This document shows, piece after piece, positions 27,426 through 40,761 of a stretch of 64,000 nt of DNA. This DNA is from Heliocidaris tuberculata (Eukaryota > Echinodermata > Echinoidea > Camarodonta > Echinometridae). Location of the stretch: positions 28,840,347 through 28,904,346 of the forward strand of contig CM046850.1 in NCBI GenBank assembly GCA_025618425.1. Direction: 5' to 3'. The position numbers and the translations under genes were made by a program. The stretch's first letter is position 1, and each line of letters opens with the position of its first letter. The notes beneath the pieces are model-generated. The model made no database searches. It was not told the DNA's origin and saw nothing but the letters and a program-made list of their open reading frames with translations.

Positions 27426-29791
27426 CGCAAAATGAAGAGTGCAAATATTGCGTTGAATTACTGGCAAAGGCATTAAGTACATCTAGGTTCGATTAGCGTA
27501 TAGGCCTAGGTAATATCGCAATTGAAATGAACTGGCATAAAGCCGGGCTCACTCGAGGTGTATTTCGATTGCGTCAGTACCTGCGCTAATCGAGTCTGTG
27601 AAGGCAAGTAACCCATGTGCCAGTTAGAATATATTGTTTTACACCGCTCATTTTGAAATCATCATTTAAACGATGTTACTCTTTAATGACTCGCAAACGA
27701 CCGTACCAGTCACTGACGCGGTCCTAGCTTCAGCAAATGACGCCTCTTGTATGACGGGCATATATAACACCTTAATGTCGGAGGCACAAAATGAGCCGAT
27801 TCCACTGCGCCAATCAAGGACATGCAGGCGCACAGCAAGGCACGTCCAGGCGCGCGCAGACGCAACTTTATGACACAGAGGATGCGAGGACCAGCGTCAT
27901 GGGAGGCGATCCCGGCCCCGGAAGTTTTGAATTTTGTACAGCAACCAATGGCAAAGTCTAGTCTCGCCCCCCCCCCCCCCCCTCCGGCTGTGACAAGAAA
28001 TCCCCGCACATGACTAGTGTAATGTTTTGTATTTATGATGGAACATGGCCGCCTGGCAAATCATTGAATTCGACGCCTCTTTTGCAGGGAATCACAACGA
28101 CACTTCTGTGGAATCTAATCGGATATCCTAATCATCATAATGGTAATAAAAGCGAATTTCGTAGATATGAAATTTCGACGAGATATCAAAAAACCTCTGA
28201 TCAAAATTGTGTCATTTATATTCATTTTTTAAATGAAAGAAACCACCATTAGGTCGATTCCGTGCAATGTGTCCCCTACAACATGACTTTTTCCACGCAT
28301 TTTGTCCAAAAATGAACAATCTCTCAGTATGACCATTAAAAGAATGGTTCTTTCTGGTATCACTACCTATAGTCGTGGTCATATCAAGAGATTTTTTATT
28401 TATGGTTATAGTCGTGGTCATATCAAGAGATTTTTTTATTTATGGTTGAAATATATGGATAAATGTCTTAATATGTCGTACGGGACACTCTGCACAGAAT
28501 ATCTCCCATTAGCTGAATTAGATGTGCCCATCCTGTCTCTTACACACTCATTATCATCTCCTATCTTCATCCCCCCCCCCCCCCCCTCTCTCTCTCTCAC
28601 TCTCTCCATGATTTAATTGAACTGTTTTTCCCTTTCACAACAGTTTGTAAACGTAGTCTAAAATCAAACATCAATAATGTATGTTTTATTGAAAGTATTT
28701 CCAATATTGACAAATATGCATCGATTTGTTTTTGTTTTGTGTTTTAATTTCCATTTCGTGTAATCGTGACATGGAATGTAGTATCACATACTACTTTTAC
28801 GACAAAGATGAGATGAGTTTCCGACGAAATTAGCGTTAATTTAGTATGAAATTGCATGGGATGATAACCATGAGTCAGTTAATTCAAAATGGGGGTCAAA
28901 ATATTTCATGGATGGGGATACCATTGTTGACAGCATTTTTTTGTAAAGCTCAAGTGTTGCAAATTATGGTTAGGCCTATACGTCTCGAAAAATACAATTA
29001 GTGTTATAAGAATTATTCAATTTCAATAACAAATTAAAAGCAATATACAGTGTGAGTCAATAAAAAGGAAACCCATATTCAAGCCCCGGGCCAATATCTT
29101 AAAAACTAGGTAAAATCGCTGAAATGTATTATAATGGTATGATAGTTGATAATGTATTCTTTACTTTGATGGGCTGTTAATCAAAATCAGATCAAGAATG
29201 ACTGATCCTGGCCAATTAAAAAAAAACATGTCAAATTCGATTTTGCCCAAGTTTGGGCTGAGTGGTGTTCAGGAGTTGCTTTCGTTTTGTGGGTGCATTC
29301 AACTGGAATGGAAATCATTCAACCGACCTTGGGTTGAACGTCCATTTCACTCAAAACTTGGGAAGAGGCAAATTTGACATGAATCAGGAAAATGTTTCTA
29401 TTCAGCTGTCCATAGTCTTATTTTATTGATAAAGGTGTTAAATTAAAGGAAACACGATCAGCTTTAATATGAATATCTCAGATTGAATCTACATTTACTG
29501 ATTACAACGATATTTAGGGTTGAATCTTTCCTTGTTATTGGCTCACATTGTATATAGATATATACCGGTACATGTATATATTTATATCCTTTTGAAAATA
29601 GTATAAGCTGCGTTCAAGAGTTGCACAATCTGTTAACCCTGTTTAAAAAAAGCAATTCATATCTAATCATGATTCAATAGTAATAACAAAATCAGAGAAA
29701 TATTCAAATTCCTAGGGTCCATACATTCTTTGAAATTAATACGCTATAACAGTGATTACAGCTGCATTGATGTTTTGAAATATCTCTTTGA
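27426..29791. other. Spacer between GPCR and esterase cluster
   Basis: No coding sequence recognised. From about 28640 the sequence matches the 3' flanks of other esterase units (38650-38990, 41870-42250), so the cluster's repeat unit begins here. Poly-C/CT tracts are at 27967-27983 and 28570-28605, and a 45-bp tandem duplication (CGTGGTCATATCAAGAGATT) is at 28366-28446. Confidence 0.6.
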
Positions 29792-32700
29792 TCAAAGATG
29801 CTCCTTTGTATATTCAATGAAATCGTCGGCCATTTGTCGCCCTATTTCAAGTGCCATACCTCCAAACCAAGTCACTCCATGATAACCATCTTCATAATTC
29901 ACCCACTTCACTGGCACACCTGCGTCTTCCAGTCTTTTGGCATAGAATATACCGTCGTCGCGGATGAAGTCGTATCCGAACGTCGCTACGAATGCGCGTG
30001 GCAATTTGGAAAAGTCCTCGCGATAGAGAGGTGAAAACGCCGTCGAGGTTAAAACGTCTTTTAGGCTTTCCCATAGCTCGTCATTCCCGAAGTCATCTGA
30101 TGTCGGAGGGACATAGCAATCTGGTTTCATATCAGCTGGGATGAGGTCGTGGTTAAGATGTTTCTGGTAGAACTGCGATCGTTTGAAAGCAGCGGAGGTG
30201 TGATTGTTCGCTTCGATCTGCCGACCAAGGTTCTCGTCCAGGTTGCCGAAGACGTAGGCTGTGACGAAGTATGGCACGACTTTCAGCATCTCGACGAAAT
30301 GTCCGAAATGATCTTGCTGGCATCGTAACTTCTGCATGGATGGCGTATTGTGGTCGAAGCTCTGGAGCCATGGGTAGATGAGGACCTGGAGCTTGATGTC
30401 GGGCATGGAGGGCTCGTCCGAGATCGCCCCGGAAACTAGGGCTGTGAGAAGACCACCGGCACTGTCTCCCATCAGGGCAACTCTCCGTGGATCGACATTG
30501 AACTCGTGTGCGTGGTTCAAGAACCACTTCGTGGCTGCAAACACATCGTCGAAGGCAGCTGGGAATATGTGTTTTGGTGCTAGTCGGTATCTAAGCAAAT
30601 AGAAAAATAAAGTTACGTCAACTCGACCTGACTTGTGTGTGCGCGCGTGTGTGTGTGTGTGTGTGTGTGTGTACTACAGACAAGGAGGTCGCTAGAAAAT
30701 GAGAATGGGGTTGTGGCTGTTTAATAGACGAAGTTTCCCAACGGGAAAGCAAACGCCAGTTAATAACTGGAGACTAGCCATGGCAATTTGGGTCCCAGTT
30801 TTCAATTTTGCTGAATACATTGATAAATTTTCGGACAGCATTTTCGCGTTGGAGAGTCATTTCCATCCTCTAGCGATCCTCCTCAAGTGCATGTACTGTA
30901 TATGATAAGGTAATTTATTTTTGTTATATTATTTTTAAACCAATACATTGATATATTTACCAACTATTATTGTTCAAAACGTTCTCAACCTAATCGTGTC
31001 AAAACAATAAAAAGCATTGTTAAATGGAACCATAAAAAGCATAAGCAGTACTCATCATGTGATGTCCTCCCCCATGTTTATAAGTTACCTAACAATGAAG
31101 CAAGTTATAACTATTAAATGCTATTGTGGTCTATACAAATGTAAGCACATGTACTATTCTAAATCAACGTGTCTAAACTCAAAGAATGAAATTATAATGT
31201 TTAACATAATGTTATTTGTTTCCTAAACATGTACCAGTCTTACGTTAACAGTCATTACAAATTTCTTACAAGTATCTCTAAAAGTACCTCTCACTGATCA
31301 TGTTTATCAGTTATCATTTTCTGTGTAAATACTTCAGAGCATGTAGAATTTCTAAAGTCCATGTTCAAAGTAAGGACCTACTTTGAACATGTGATTTTTT
31401 TCTCTTCTACGTTTCGTCCAAGGTACATTGAGATTGGGTAAATAAATAACTTTACACGCCACTTTGACGTTTATTCATAAAGTAGCAACTGCAATTGAAC
31501 AACCATTTACATACAATTGGTATCTTATTAGACTTCTCCAAGGCCTTCGATACAATTAACCATAAAATACTTTTTTTTTAATTATCTCATTATGGGGTAA
31601 GAGAAGAGGCCTTGGAGTAGTTTCAAGATTACCTTTTTGATAGAAAACAGTTTGTTTCTCTGAACGGTGAAAGCTCTTAAATGCGAAGTCTTGATTGTGG
31701 AGTTCCACAAGGCAGTTTACTTGGGCCTTTACTTTTTAAAATTTACATTAATGATATTCAACATTGTTCACGCTTGCCTTCCTTCATTTTATTTGCAGAT
31801 GATTCAAACATCTTTTTATATGATCCAGACCCACATATTCTTCTTAGAACTGCAAACTCCGAATTTGAAAATGTTTCACAATGAATTAAATCCAACAAAT
31901 TGTCAATTAATCTACAGAAAACCAAGTTCATGTTATTTAGTAACTCTGTTCATAATCTACCTGGTGACTTAATCATCGAAAGTTTTATTCTTGACAAGGT
32001 GAACTCTATACTAAATTTTTAAGTATTACAACTGATGAAAAATTATCTTGGAAAATTTTACATAGACAGTACATGTAAAAGTATTTCCCGAAATATTGGA
32101 ACTATCAACAAGTTAAAGTATGTCTTTCCACCTTCAACTCTCCTAATGTTGTATTCCACATTGATCCTACAATATCTTACTTATGGTATTCTTGCTTGGG
32201 GCAACGCTTCTAAATTTCAACTTGATGGACTTTATTTACTTCAAAAGAAAATTCTCTGTATCATATTTAATATAAGTTTCACTCTCATACCAATCCAATT
32301 TTCTATAACAATAAACTCTTGAAAGTCTATGATTTATTTTATTTTCATCTTGGACAATTTTTGCATAAATACAATAAACACGAATTGCCTAGCATTTTTA
32401 CAAATTTATTTACTAAAAATAGCGCCATTCACAGATATCCAACAAGACAATCTAATTTATATCATACACCTTTAACGCGAACATTATTCTGTTATTTGCA
32501 AATAAAATATTTACCTTTACTGGCACTAAGCTCTGGAATTCGTTGGATGATAGCTTTAAGATGTCACAAAGTTGTTCAGTTTTAAACAAAAAATTTAAAA
32601 ATGTTACTTAATAAATATATTCCTCTTTGACCTTGATTGACCTGCTCTCTCTCTCTCTCTCTCTCCTTTTCTGTTTACCTCTTCCCACTTTTTTCTTCTT

Positions 32701-34690
32701 CTTTTTTGTTTTCTTTTCCTCTTTTTTTCATTCTCATATCGTAACTGTTCACTTGTCTTGTTTCCTTACTGTCCATACTTCTCGCCTTGTATGTTGATTT
32801 TAAAAGTAAGTGTTGGGCTCACTTCATTTCATTTTGTGAAAAATAAATTTATAAGTATAATTCTTATTCGTATCTTTTGGCACCTATGTAATACTAGCAA
32901 TGCTTTTAAACTAGGTTCCACCAATTTTGTTTTATTATAAATAATTCATTACTAATCATTGTGATTACTTCATTGAATTCTTGTATTATACTCATGCTAT
33001 TGTTCATACTTCGATAATATTCACTATTGATTGTCATGTATGATTTATTGTAATTTGTTAAAGAAAAACAAGAGTGGAAAAAATAAATTCAAATTAAATT
33101 CAAATCAACTTACGAGACGGCAATTCCAACAGCTTGTACCCTCTCAGCAATCATACGAAGAGCATGATCGTACAAATCTAAAGATGAGTTCGATAGAGAA
33201 TAAGAGAAGGGTGGATAACAAGGACGTAGATAGCGGGGGGATGGGGTATGCATCCACCCAACTTTTCAGGTGGGGGGGATGGTGTGTACAAACACCCCCC
33301 CCCCCCCCCAGGTTTCACCCCCTCCAAAAAAAGTCGTGGAAAATATAAATTTCTGTTACATGTTGTAGATAAATATAATTTGATCTATTATATTTATGAA
33401 TATTATTCAAATTTGAATATATTCTTTATTTCAATATAGATATTATTTTTGTGCAATATTGTAGATTTATATGAATTTATTAATATTTATCTACAATTCT
33501 GTCGTTGCTTCTGATTTTTCCCGATATATTTTTACACTACTAGAAAGTGAAAACATCCACTTCAAATTATACAGTGATCTTGGAGGGATATGGAGGGGGT
33601 TTTTTTAATTTTTTTTTTTATTGAAGTGGGCGGGGTTGGCCTGTGTTACCATCCCCCAATATATTTTGAGGTAACTTTTGTCAAAGCCATAATGCAGAAA
33701 AATTATTCAGATTAAAAGTACAAGTAATTATTCTCGATTTAGAGGGTTCAGTCGTTAACTTTCCTTTATGATGCAATTTTGCCACACTCGTGTTATTAGT
33801 AATACTAACAATTTTCAAAATTGAAATGAAAATATAGTCACAGCAATCTAATATGGTGGAGAAAGGGGGAATACATCACCCCAAATATTTATCGATGATG
33901 ATGACCTGTGTCATCATCACTCAACTATACACAAAACAATGATGAAATGACAATCATAACATGTAGACCCGTTCAGAAGCACCACTCCGGGGGTTGCATG
34001 TGGGCACAGTGCCCTCTACTTTTCCCTTTAACTTCAGATAAGTACCCCCATTTTTGTTTCGAATAAGTTCCAGTTCCATGTTCTTATAAGTGCCCATTTC
34101 GATAATTACACCTCATCCCTCACCTTACCTTTGATAAATGCTCCTATTTCAACAAGAGCATTTATCCCTTTTAATCCCTTTTATCCCTTTTAATGTAACA
34201 AGTCATTTATTTTTCTTTGTAATATATAGGCACTGATTTAATGTCTCTACTTCATAAAAACATTTTTCGGTTCTTATAAATGCCCCTTTTCAGGTGTTAT
34301 AAGTGCCCCTTTTCACCTCTGATAACTGCGTTTTCCACCTTTCCTACACATTCATTTATTTTTCTAATAATTGAAGTGTCCTTTTCCCCATGATAAGTAC
34401 CACATTTCTCTTTTCCATAACATATGCCCCTAATCCAAAGTGACTTAGAGCCAGTATTCCCAAATGCTCGCTCGCTACGCTCGCTCGTATTTAAAAGTAT
34501 ATCTTATTAAGTAAATTTTCATTGTGAAATTTTGCAAGTGAAACCCCATCAGAAATGTTTTTTCCCCGTTTTTATATTACATTATAATTGCGCTCAATAT
34601 TCAAATCATACTACAAAACTGCAAAGCATGATGCTAAAGTTGTATCTTGGAGACTGTAAATAGAAAAACCTTATAAATGTTTACACACCT

Positions 34691-34722
<32 letters not shown>

Positions 34723-37700
34723 AACACAACAAAAAAGTACCTCCCACACCCTTAACAACAACAAAAAAAAAAAAAGAAATAATAACTAGATAGCAGAAGT
34801 GTTCCTACACTTATTGACTAACTTTTCTGTGAAAATGAGATTGATCCATTGAGTCATGCAAGAGTGAGAAAACATTAAAGGCAAAATTGTCACTTTTCAA
34901 AAGTCACAAGGGTAATATTGGGGATTCTGTGAAACGAGATTTTAGCGAATTCGGTTTCTGGCGCATATTTATGTATTGTTGTTTATCATCCATCGCTTGA
35001 CCTCCACACCTATCCTGACACTTTTCTCATTATTATGGTTGGGTGAGCACAGTTTCAAAAAAAAAATCAACCCTCCTGAATTTGAAATTGCAAAATCCAT
35101 TCAGCTTATTGAAAAAAAAAATAACTCCAGATATTTTTACCAAAATGTATCATCACATGTTATGTGAACATAAGATGTGGTCATCGTGTCATGGTTGAGT
35201 GAGCACAGGTTAAAAATCGCGCAAGAATGCTAACATATACTGTTAATACAGCATAAGCAATGACCCTTGTGACTTTTGAAAAGTGACATTTTTGCCTTTG
35301 ATGTTTGCCCACTTATGCATGACTCGATGGATCAATATGGTGGATAAGATATGAAAGAAACGGAAGCTGCCCAAGTAATGATAAATAGTAATGGCATAGC
35401 ATGGGTTCATACTTTGAGGGGGCGGCATCATGCAGGCTGGGGGGGGGGGGCGCCAGGCTTACTCGGTGGATGATAGTCATTCATTAGGATAGGGTTGTAT
35501 CGTCTTCTTTTCACGTTCCCTGTCCCCTCTCCCTCATCCGCGTCCATGCAAACGAGTGAAAAGGGTTGTTTTTTTTCACCACCACGCGAGTAACCAGGGG
35601 ATCTCGTTTAGTGTATCAAAAACATTAATATGCTGAAAAGGGGGTATCAAATTCACTAGTGATGAGAAAAGATCCTCGAAAAAGGGAGGAAAGTTGACAG
35701 TACTATTCGGGAGCCGGTCAGGAGCAGCTCGGGCTTAAACCTTCCGGTGGATATTTTGTCATGAATCAAAACAGGTTCTTTTCTATGCTTTCAATGAAAA
35801 CATAATTCTGTAATGTGTTCCAAAGTCTTTAACTCTTCCGCTTTGGCCAAAAAGGGGCCAAGAAGAACCACTCCTCGAATAGGGTGTACAATACAATTCA
35901 AGATCTAAAAAGATCCCTGTTAAGGATCTAAAAATCAGAAAGGAGACATTTCCTATTATATTTTCATGGGTTCATGCATCTACGAAAACCAGTGTCTCTG
36001 AAGGCACATTTGCTTTTTAGAATAACCCTGTTAGAAATGATTCCTTCGTCAATGTTCTGCAAGAGTTTATATATTATGTGCTCTCACCAATGTGGCCAGC
36101 GGCCAGACCGCCTCCGTGAAAGTACAAGAACGCAGGCAGATCCCCTTCGCCGCTCTTCTCGATCGGTTCGTACACCCTGACCTTGATTCCATCGAATGAG
36201 GTCAGTCGTGATCGGATGTTTGACCCAGGAACTTCTTCCGCTGGGTTCGCGACTACGGTTTCCATTATGTTAAAGGCGTCCACCATCTCCTCAAAGATGT
36301 TTGGACAGCGTCGATCCCGGACACACATCTTCACGTAATTCTGTTGCGTAAATCAAAATGTTTATTTTTATTTATCTATTTATTTATCTATTTATTTATC
36401 TATCTATTTATTTATTTATTTATTTTATTAATTTATTTATTCATTTATTTAAACATATTTCATCAAGTCTCGGTCCTGGAATGAAAAACATGAATATCAT
36501 GTACACAGGCATTGCAAAGAGATATATACAAATAATAATAAGAAGAAGAACAAGATAGAACAAGCTACATGTAATACATAATGAGTTTTAAAAATACTGC
36601 ACTAAAATGTACTTAAGTATTCATCAGATTACATTATTAACAGTGTTTAACATGTGTAAAGACTTAAGAGTGAATTGGTAACTTTGTAGAGGCTTGATAA
36701 AATCCGAGCTGTCTGGCCTTGCATGCTATCAGTGTATGTAATATGGTGTAAAAATGAAGCCCAGGGGGGAAAATGCACTTCAAAATCATCATGTACTTCC
36801 CAAAACTAAACATATACAAGTGACCGGAAATTCCATACTCATCCCCCCCCCCCCCCCCACAGACTGCAGTGTTAGACTTAAGCGTACCCACGTACTGTTT
36901 CGTAAATGGCAGTATTCGGTCATAGATATCTTAATAATAACTTTGTATATTTGGAAACCTTTCTATGCCTGGCTATTCATTTATCCTTCTGAACATCATG
37001 ATTGTACCAGACAGATATCAAAATTCAACGATTATTAAAATCAAGCCTCCATGAAGTTACCGATTCCCCTTAAAAAGCAGCCTAAGGCAATCTTGAAGGA
37101 CTTTGTGATCGTGTTCATTACTTTTTACTTTTTACTTTTTGGGAGGCAATGTCATTTTGATCAGAGACGAGAAAGCTATAACATGATCGATGTTCAAGAA
37201 GCAAAGTAAGTTCATCATTGTCATTATCACTTTGTTCAGGAGAAGCAGTTCGTGAGAATTCTTGCACCATTGCTCCTCTTTCGTTTGGTATTGCTATTAT
37301 AGTATTAGTTATTTCTTCCATCAGTCAATACCGATTTAAACAGACGATATCTTGCACGAATATTAACAGAAAGATAGATAGACAGATCGAAAGGTAGACA
37401 ATAAGCACAATTGCAAATACGTTCAAAAAATCAACAAAAGGGTAATTTCAATACCCTGATGAGTATTCCATAGAAAACATGTTCGGATTAGGCAATATGT
37501 CACTGTAATGTTCGCACATTTCAAGAGGTAATCATTTTGATGTGCAAGGCTTTTGAACTCGCAACAATAAACCCCTATACACCCTATACCCGGCACGCAT
37601 CCGGCACAAATGTCACCGTAGCAAATCTCTGGTCACCAAAGAAATGACACTCGGAGACAAACCTGTTATACTTACGATGCCCTTAATGGCTTGAGTTATT

Positions 37701-37840
37701 GTAGCCATAATACGATACTGCCAGGGATCGGGAAAACCGTCGGGAACAGGTTTATAGAAGGCATAGCTTACAAGAATTCCCATTCCCGCGAGGAGCGAGA
37801 GTATTACTTTCCCGGTCTTCATGGCGATCGTACTACACAT
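29792..37840 (-). CDS. Arylacetamide deacetylase-like esterase, gene A
   Basis: Exons 37676-37840 (E1), 36088-36340 (E2), 33114-33177 (E3), 29792-30590 (E4); phases 0, 1, 2 agree. Predicted 426 aa, or 420 aa from the ATG at 37822 (MKTGK), the only start shared by all copies. N-terminal signal anchor (VILSLLAGMGILVSYAFY) then KPVPDGFPDPWQYR as in AADAC/NCEH1, implying an ER type II membrane protein. In 420-aa numbering: HGGG oxyanion motif 124-127, YRLAPKH 156-162, nucleophile GDSAGG (Ser198), Asp362 in GYDFIRDDG, His392 in EDGYHG; all catalytic residues are present. Family members hydrolyse lipid or xenobiotic esters and amides; the substrate here is unknown. E2-E3 and E3-E4 introns carry large insertions. 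A is the last gene of the tandem cluster. Confidence 0.93.
31453..33106 (+). mobile_element. 5'-truncated non-LTR retrotransposon in gene A intron 3
   Basis: The plus strand shows reverse transcriptase motifs in shifted frames: GILLDFSKAFDTINHKIL (31519 on), GVPQGSLLGPLLF, SFILFADDSNIF, then C-terminal LQYLTYGILAWGN and RYPTRQSNLYHTPLTRT. It is a decayed CR1/L2/Jockey-like polymerase. The tail is AAATTC-rich. AACTT flanks both sides (31448-31452, 33107-33111). Genes C and D lack it, so it is an insertion. Confidence 0.9.
33217..35342. mobile_element. Composite insertion in gene A intron 2
   Basis: In gene C the sequence AAGGGTGGATAAGATATAAAAG is continuous. In gene A it is split at about 33217 and 35342 by 2.1 kb. 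The insert holds G/C runs (33235-33310), the dispersed repeat 34150-34690 and a TIR element (34841-35336). No coding sequence recognised. Confidence 0.7.
34841..35336. mobile_element. About 496-bp element with 75-bp terminal inverted repeats
   Basis: The ends TTGATCCATTGAGTCATGCA ... CACTTTTCAAAAGTCACAAG and their inverted partners at 35259-35336 match over about 75 bp. Confidence 0.8.
36359..36441. repeat. (TTTA)n tract next to E2 of gene A
   Basis: TTTATTTATCTATTTA-type repeats lie just upstream (minus sense) of the E2 acceptor. Equivalent tracts are at 39412-39485 (B) and 45128-45205 (C). Confidence 0.95.
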
Positions 37841-37886
37841 CTACTGAAGCTAGCATAATATACAGTACCTCCAAATTTGCAGCTTT

Positions 37887-37910
37887 GGGCGGGGTTATAA
37901 AGTACCCAAG
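37887..37910 (-). promoter_or_regulatory. Likely core promoter of gene A
   Basis: The minus strand reads CTTGGGTACTTTATAACCCC then GCCC: a TATA-like TTTATAA next to a CCCCGCCC GC box, about 70-90 bp upstream of the E1 ATG. The same module precedes B (41134-41158) and, with TTTACAA, C (51172-51190). It is not recognisable at D. Confidence 0.5.
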
Positions 37911-38481
37911 TCACAATTACGAGACCGACACAAGACCGATAACAAACCGAACACACACACGCACAAATAATACGTAACTCCGAATGGCAAAAGTTGTGTT
38001 GATTATCGGTCAGTTTGGAGTCGGTTTGGTGACGTCACTGAGGCATATAAACTTGGGACATGCATTTTACAGGCAGACCAAAAAGGATTTGCATTACATT
38101 CATGTATAACCATAATACAACACTGTATGTGCTGTTCCAATGGGGATGTCAGTGTTTGCGTTCTTTGAGACTTTGTACAGTGATTTGCAATTTTGAAGAA
38201 ACATGATCATGGACATGATAAGACGAACAACAACAACAATAACTAGAAGAAATATGGAATAAACAAAGAAATGAATCATGTTTAAAATCAGAGACCACGT
38301 TATAAATTTATAAGGTTTCAGCAGTTTTAGACACAACTACTTCATCTTTGTTTCTTTAAAAAATATAATTTAAATCTATCCTTATAAATTATCTGCAAAA
38401 ACAAGCTCAGCCTTTACGACTCTTCTATTTCTCACATCCTCTCCCCATATTATTCGCAGTAGCTCTTTTACTATGTCATTT

Positions 38482-38625
38482 TTCTGTCTGTCTGTCTCTG
38501 TCTGTCTCTGTCTGTCTGTCTGTCTCTCTCTTTGTCTCTCTCTCCCCCTCTCTTTCTCTGACTCTCTCTGTCTGTGTGTCTGTCTGTATCTCTGTCTCTT
38601 ACTCTCTTTCTCTCTCTCTCAAAAA
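38482..38625. repeat. CT/CTGT microsatellite between units B and A
   Basis: CTGTCTGT and CTCTCT units, in the spacer upstream of gene A E1. Confidence 0.95.
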
Positions 38626-39667
38626 AAAAATCATAGTTTATATCCTTTAATCATACTTTAATTTCCATTTCGTTCAATCGTTACATGACATGTAGTATCA
38701 CATACTACTTTTGCGACAAAAGATAAGAATAGTTTCCGATGAAATTAGCCTTAATTCAGTATGAAATTGGGATGATAACCATGAGTCAGTTATATCAAAA
38801 TGGGGGGGGGGGGGGTCTAAATGTTTCATGGATGGGGATAACAACATTCCATTATTGGCAGGATTTGTAAAACTCAAGCGTTGAAAAATGTGGCTACCTA
38901 TTGAAAATACAATTAGTGTTATAAGAATTATTCAATTTTAATGACAAATTCCAAGCAATATATATATATCCATCCTTTTGAAAATAGCATAACCTGCGTT
39001 CAAGAGTAGCACAATCTGTTAACCCTGTTTAACGAAAACCAGTGTCTCTGAAGGCACATTTGCTTTTTAGAATAACCCTGACAGAAATGATTCCTTCGTT
39101 AATGTTCTGCAAGAGCTTATATATTTATGTGCTCTCACCAATGTGGCCAACGGCCAGACCGCCTCCGTGAAAGTACAAGAACGCAGGCAGATCCCCTTCG
39201 CCGCTCTTCTCGATCGGTTCGTACACCCTGACCCTGATTCCATCGAATGAGGTCAGTCGTGATCGGATGTTTGACCCAGGAACTTCTTCCGCTGGGTTCG
39301 CGACCACGGTTTCCATCATCTTAAAGGCGTCCGCTATCTCCTCAAAATTCTTTGGACAGCGACAATCCTGGACACACATCTTCACGTAATTCTGTTGCGT
39401 AAATCAAAATGTTTATTGTTATTTATCTTTTCATTTATTTATTTATTTATTTATTTATTCATTCATCTATCTATTTATTTATTTAAACATATTTTATCAA
39501 GATGACAAGACTGTTTTTAATCTCGGTCCTTTAATTAAAAACATGAGTATCATACACAACTATTGAAGGGAGGTATATACAATACAATAATAATAATAAA
39601 AAGATAAAACAAGGTAATACGTAATATCTGAAAAAATATCGCACTAAAAAGTACTTAAGTATTCATC

Positions 39668-39806
39668 TGGGCCTTGTTTCATAAAACCTGTCATCAATGA
39701 CAAGTTGCAATAAATGTTATAAGCTACTGAAATCCTTGCATCTGATTGGCTGAGAGCAAATTTGTCGGTAAAAATCACCGACAGGACACTTGATGAAACG
39801 CTGCCC
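39668..39806. mobile_element. Small MITE shared by cassettes B and C
   Basis: The block GGGCCTTGTTTCATAAAACC ... GATGAAACGCTGCCCAG is present here and at about 45390-45528 in gene C but absent from the matching place in gene A. Its ends are imperfect inverted repeats (GTTTCAT). Confidence 0.65.
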
Positions 39807-40254
39807 AGCTATTAACATGGTATCAAAGACATTAAAAAAGCAACCTAAGGCAATCTTGAAGGACTTTGTGATCGTGTTCATTGCTTTTTTCTTTTTGTGA
39901 GACAATGGCATTTTGATCAGAGAAGATGAATCTATAACATGATCGATGTTCAAACAGCAAAGTAAGTCCATCAATGTCATTATCACTTTGTTCAGGAGAA
40001 GCAGTTCGTGAGAATTCTTGCACCATTGCTCTTCTTTCGTTTCTTATTGCTATTAGCTATTTCTTCCATCAATCAATACATACCACCACTTAACAGACGA
40101 TTTCTTGCACCAAATATCAACAAATAGACAGACAGTTCGAAGAATAGACAATAAACACAATCGCAAAGACTTTCAAGAAATCAACGCAATGGCAATTTCA
40201 ATACCCTGCTGTGTATTCCATAGAAAACATGTTCGGATTAGGCAATACGTCATT

Positions 40255-40761
40255 AGTTTCGTTCACACGATGGGAGCTAAACTTTAAGTTTCGCTTGTAG
40301 TTTCAAAACATTAAGTTAACTTGTAGTTATCTTGTAGTTTCAGACTGTATGAACGGACTTGTAGTTTCGAAACTTGAAGTTTACTTGTACTTTTAGAACC
40401 ACAAGCGAGCTTGTGGTTAAGGCCGAAACCACGAGCGGTGGGTGGTCCGCCGTCGAAGTTTCAGGCCATGTGAACGGAATAAACTTTAAGTTTCGCAAGC
40501 TTGTAGTTAGCGGTGACCTCGCTGTTCATTTTAAATTTCGGGGTCTTACGCTTCGCGCGAATTATGAACACAGGAACTGTGTGTGTGTACTGTACACACA
40601 ATCGGTAGTATCTACTTCCGAGGTTAACCACGACGATCGCTCAGCTTTTAGTTTCAGCTCGTTGTTTCAAGCTCGTGTGAACCCTCGTTGCGGTTAGGGG
40701 GTTAACTTAAAGTTTCGCTAACTTAAAGTTTTGAAACCACAAGTCCCGTATGAATGTAGCT
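40255..40761. mobile_element. 507-bp MITE-like insertion in cassette B intron 1
   Basis: Genes A and C are continuous here (ACGTCATTGTAA-type). B is split by an element starting AGTTTCGTTCACACG and ending CGTATGAATGTAGCT, with ATT on both sides (40252-40254, 40762-40764). The interior repeats AACTTTAAGTTTCG and CTTGTAGTTTC motifs. No gene recognised in it. Confidence 0.75.

Noticed and set aside
37118..37321. Small conserved gene in esterase intron 1
   Set aside because: The frame is not kept among copies A, B and C (stop in C, different upstream frames).
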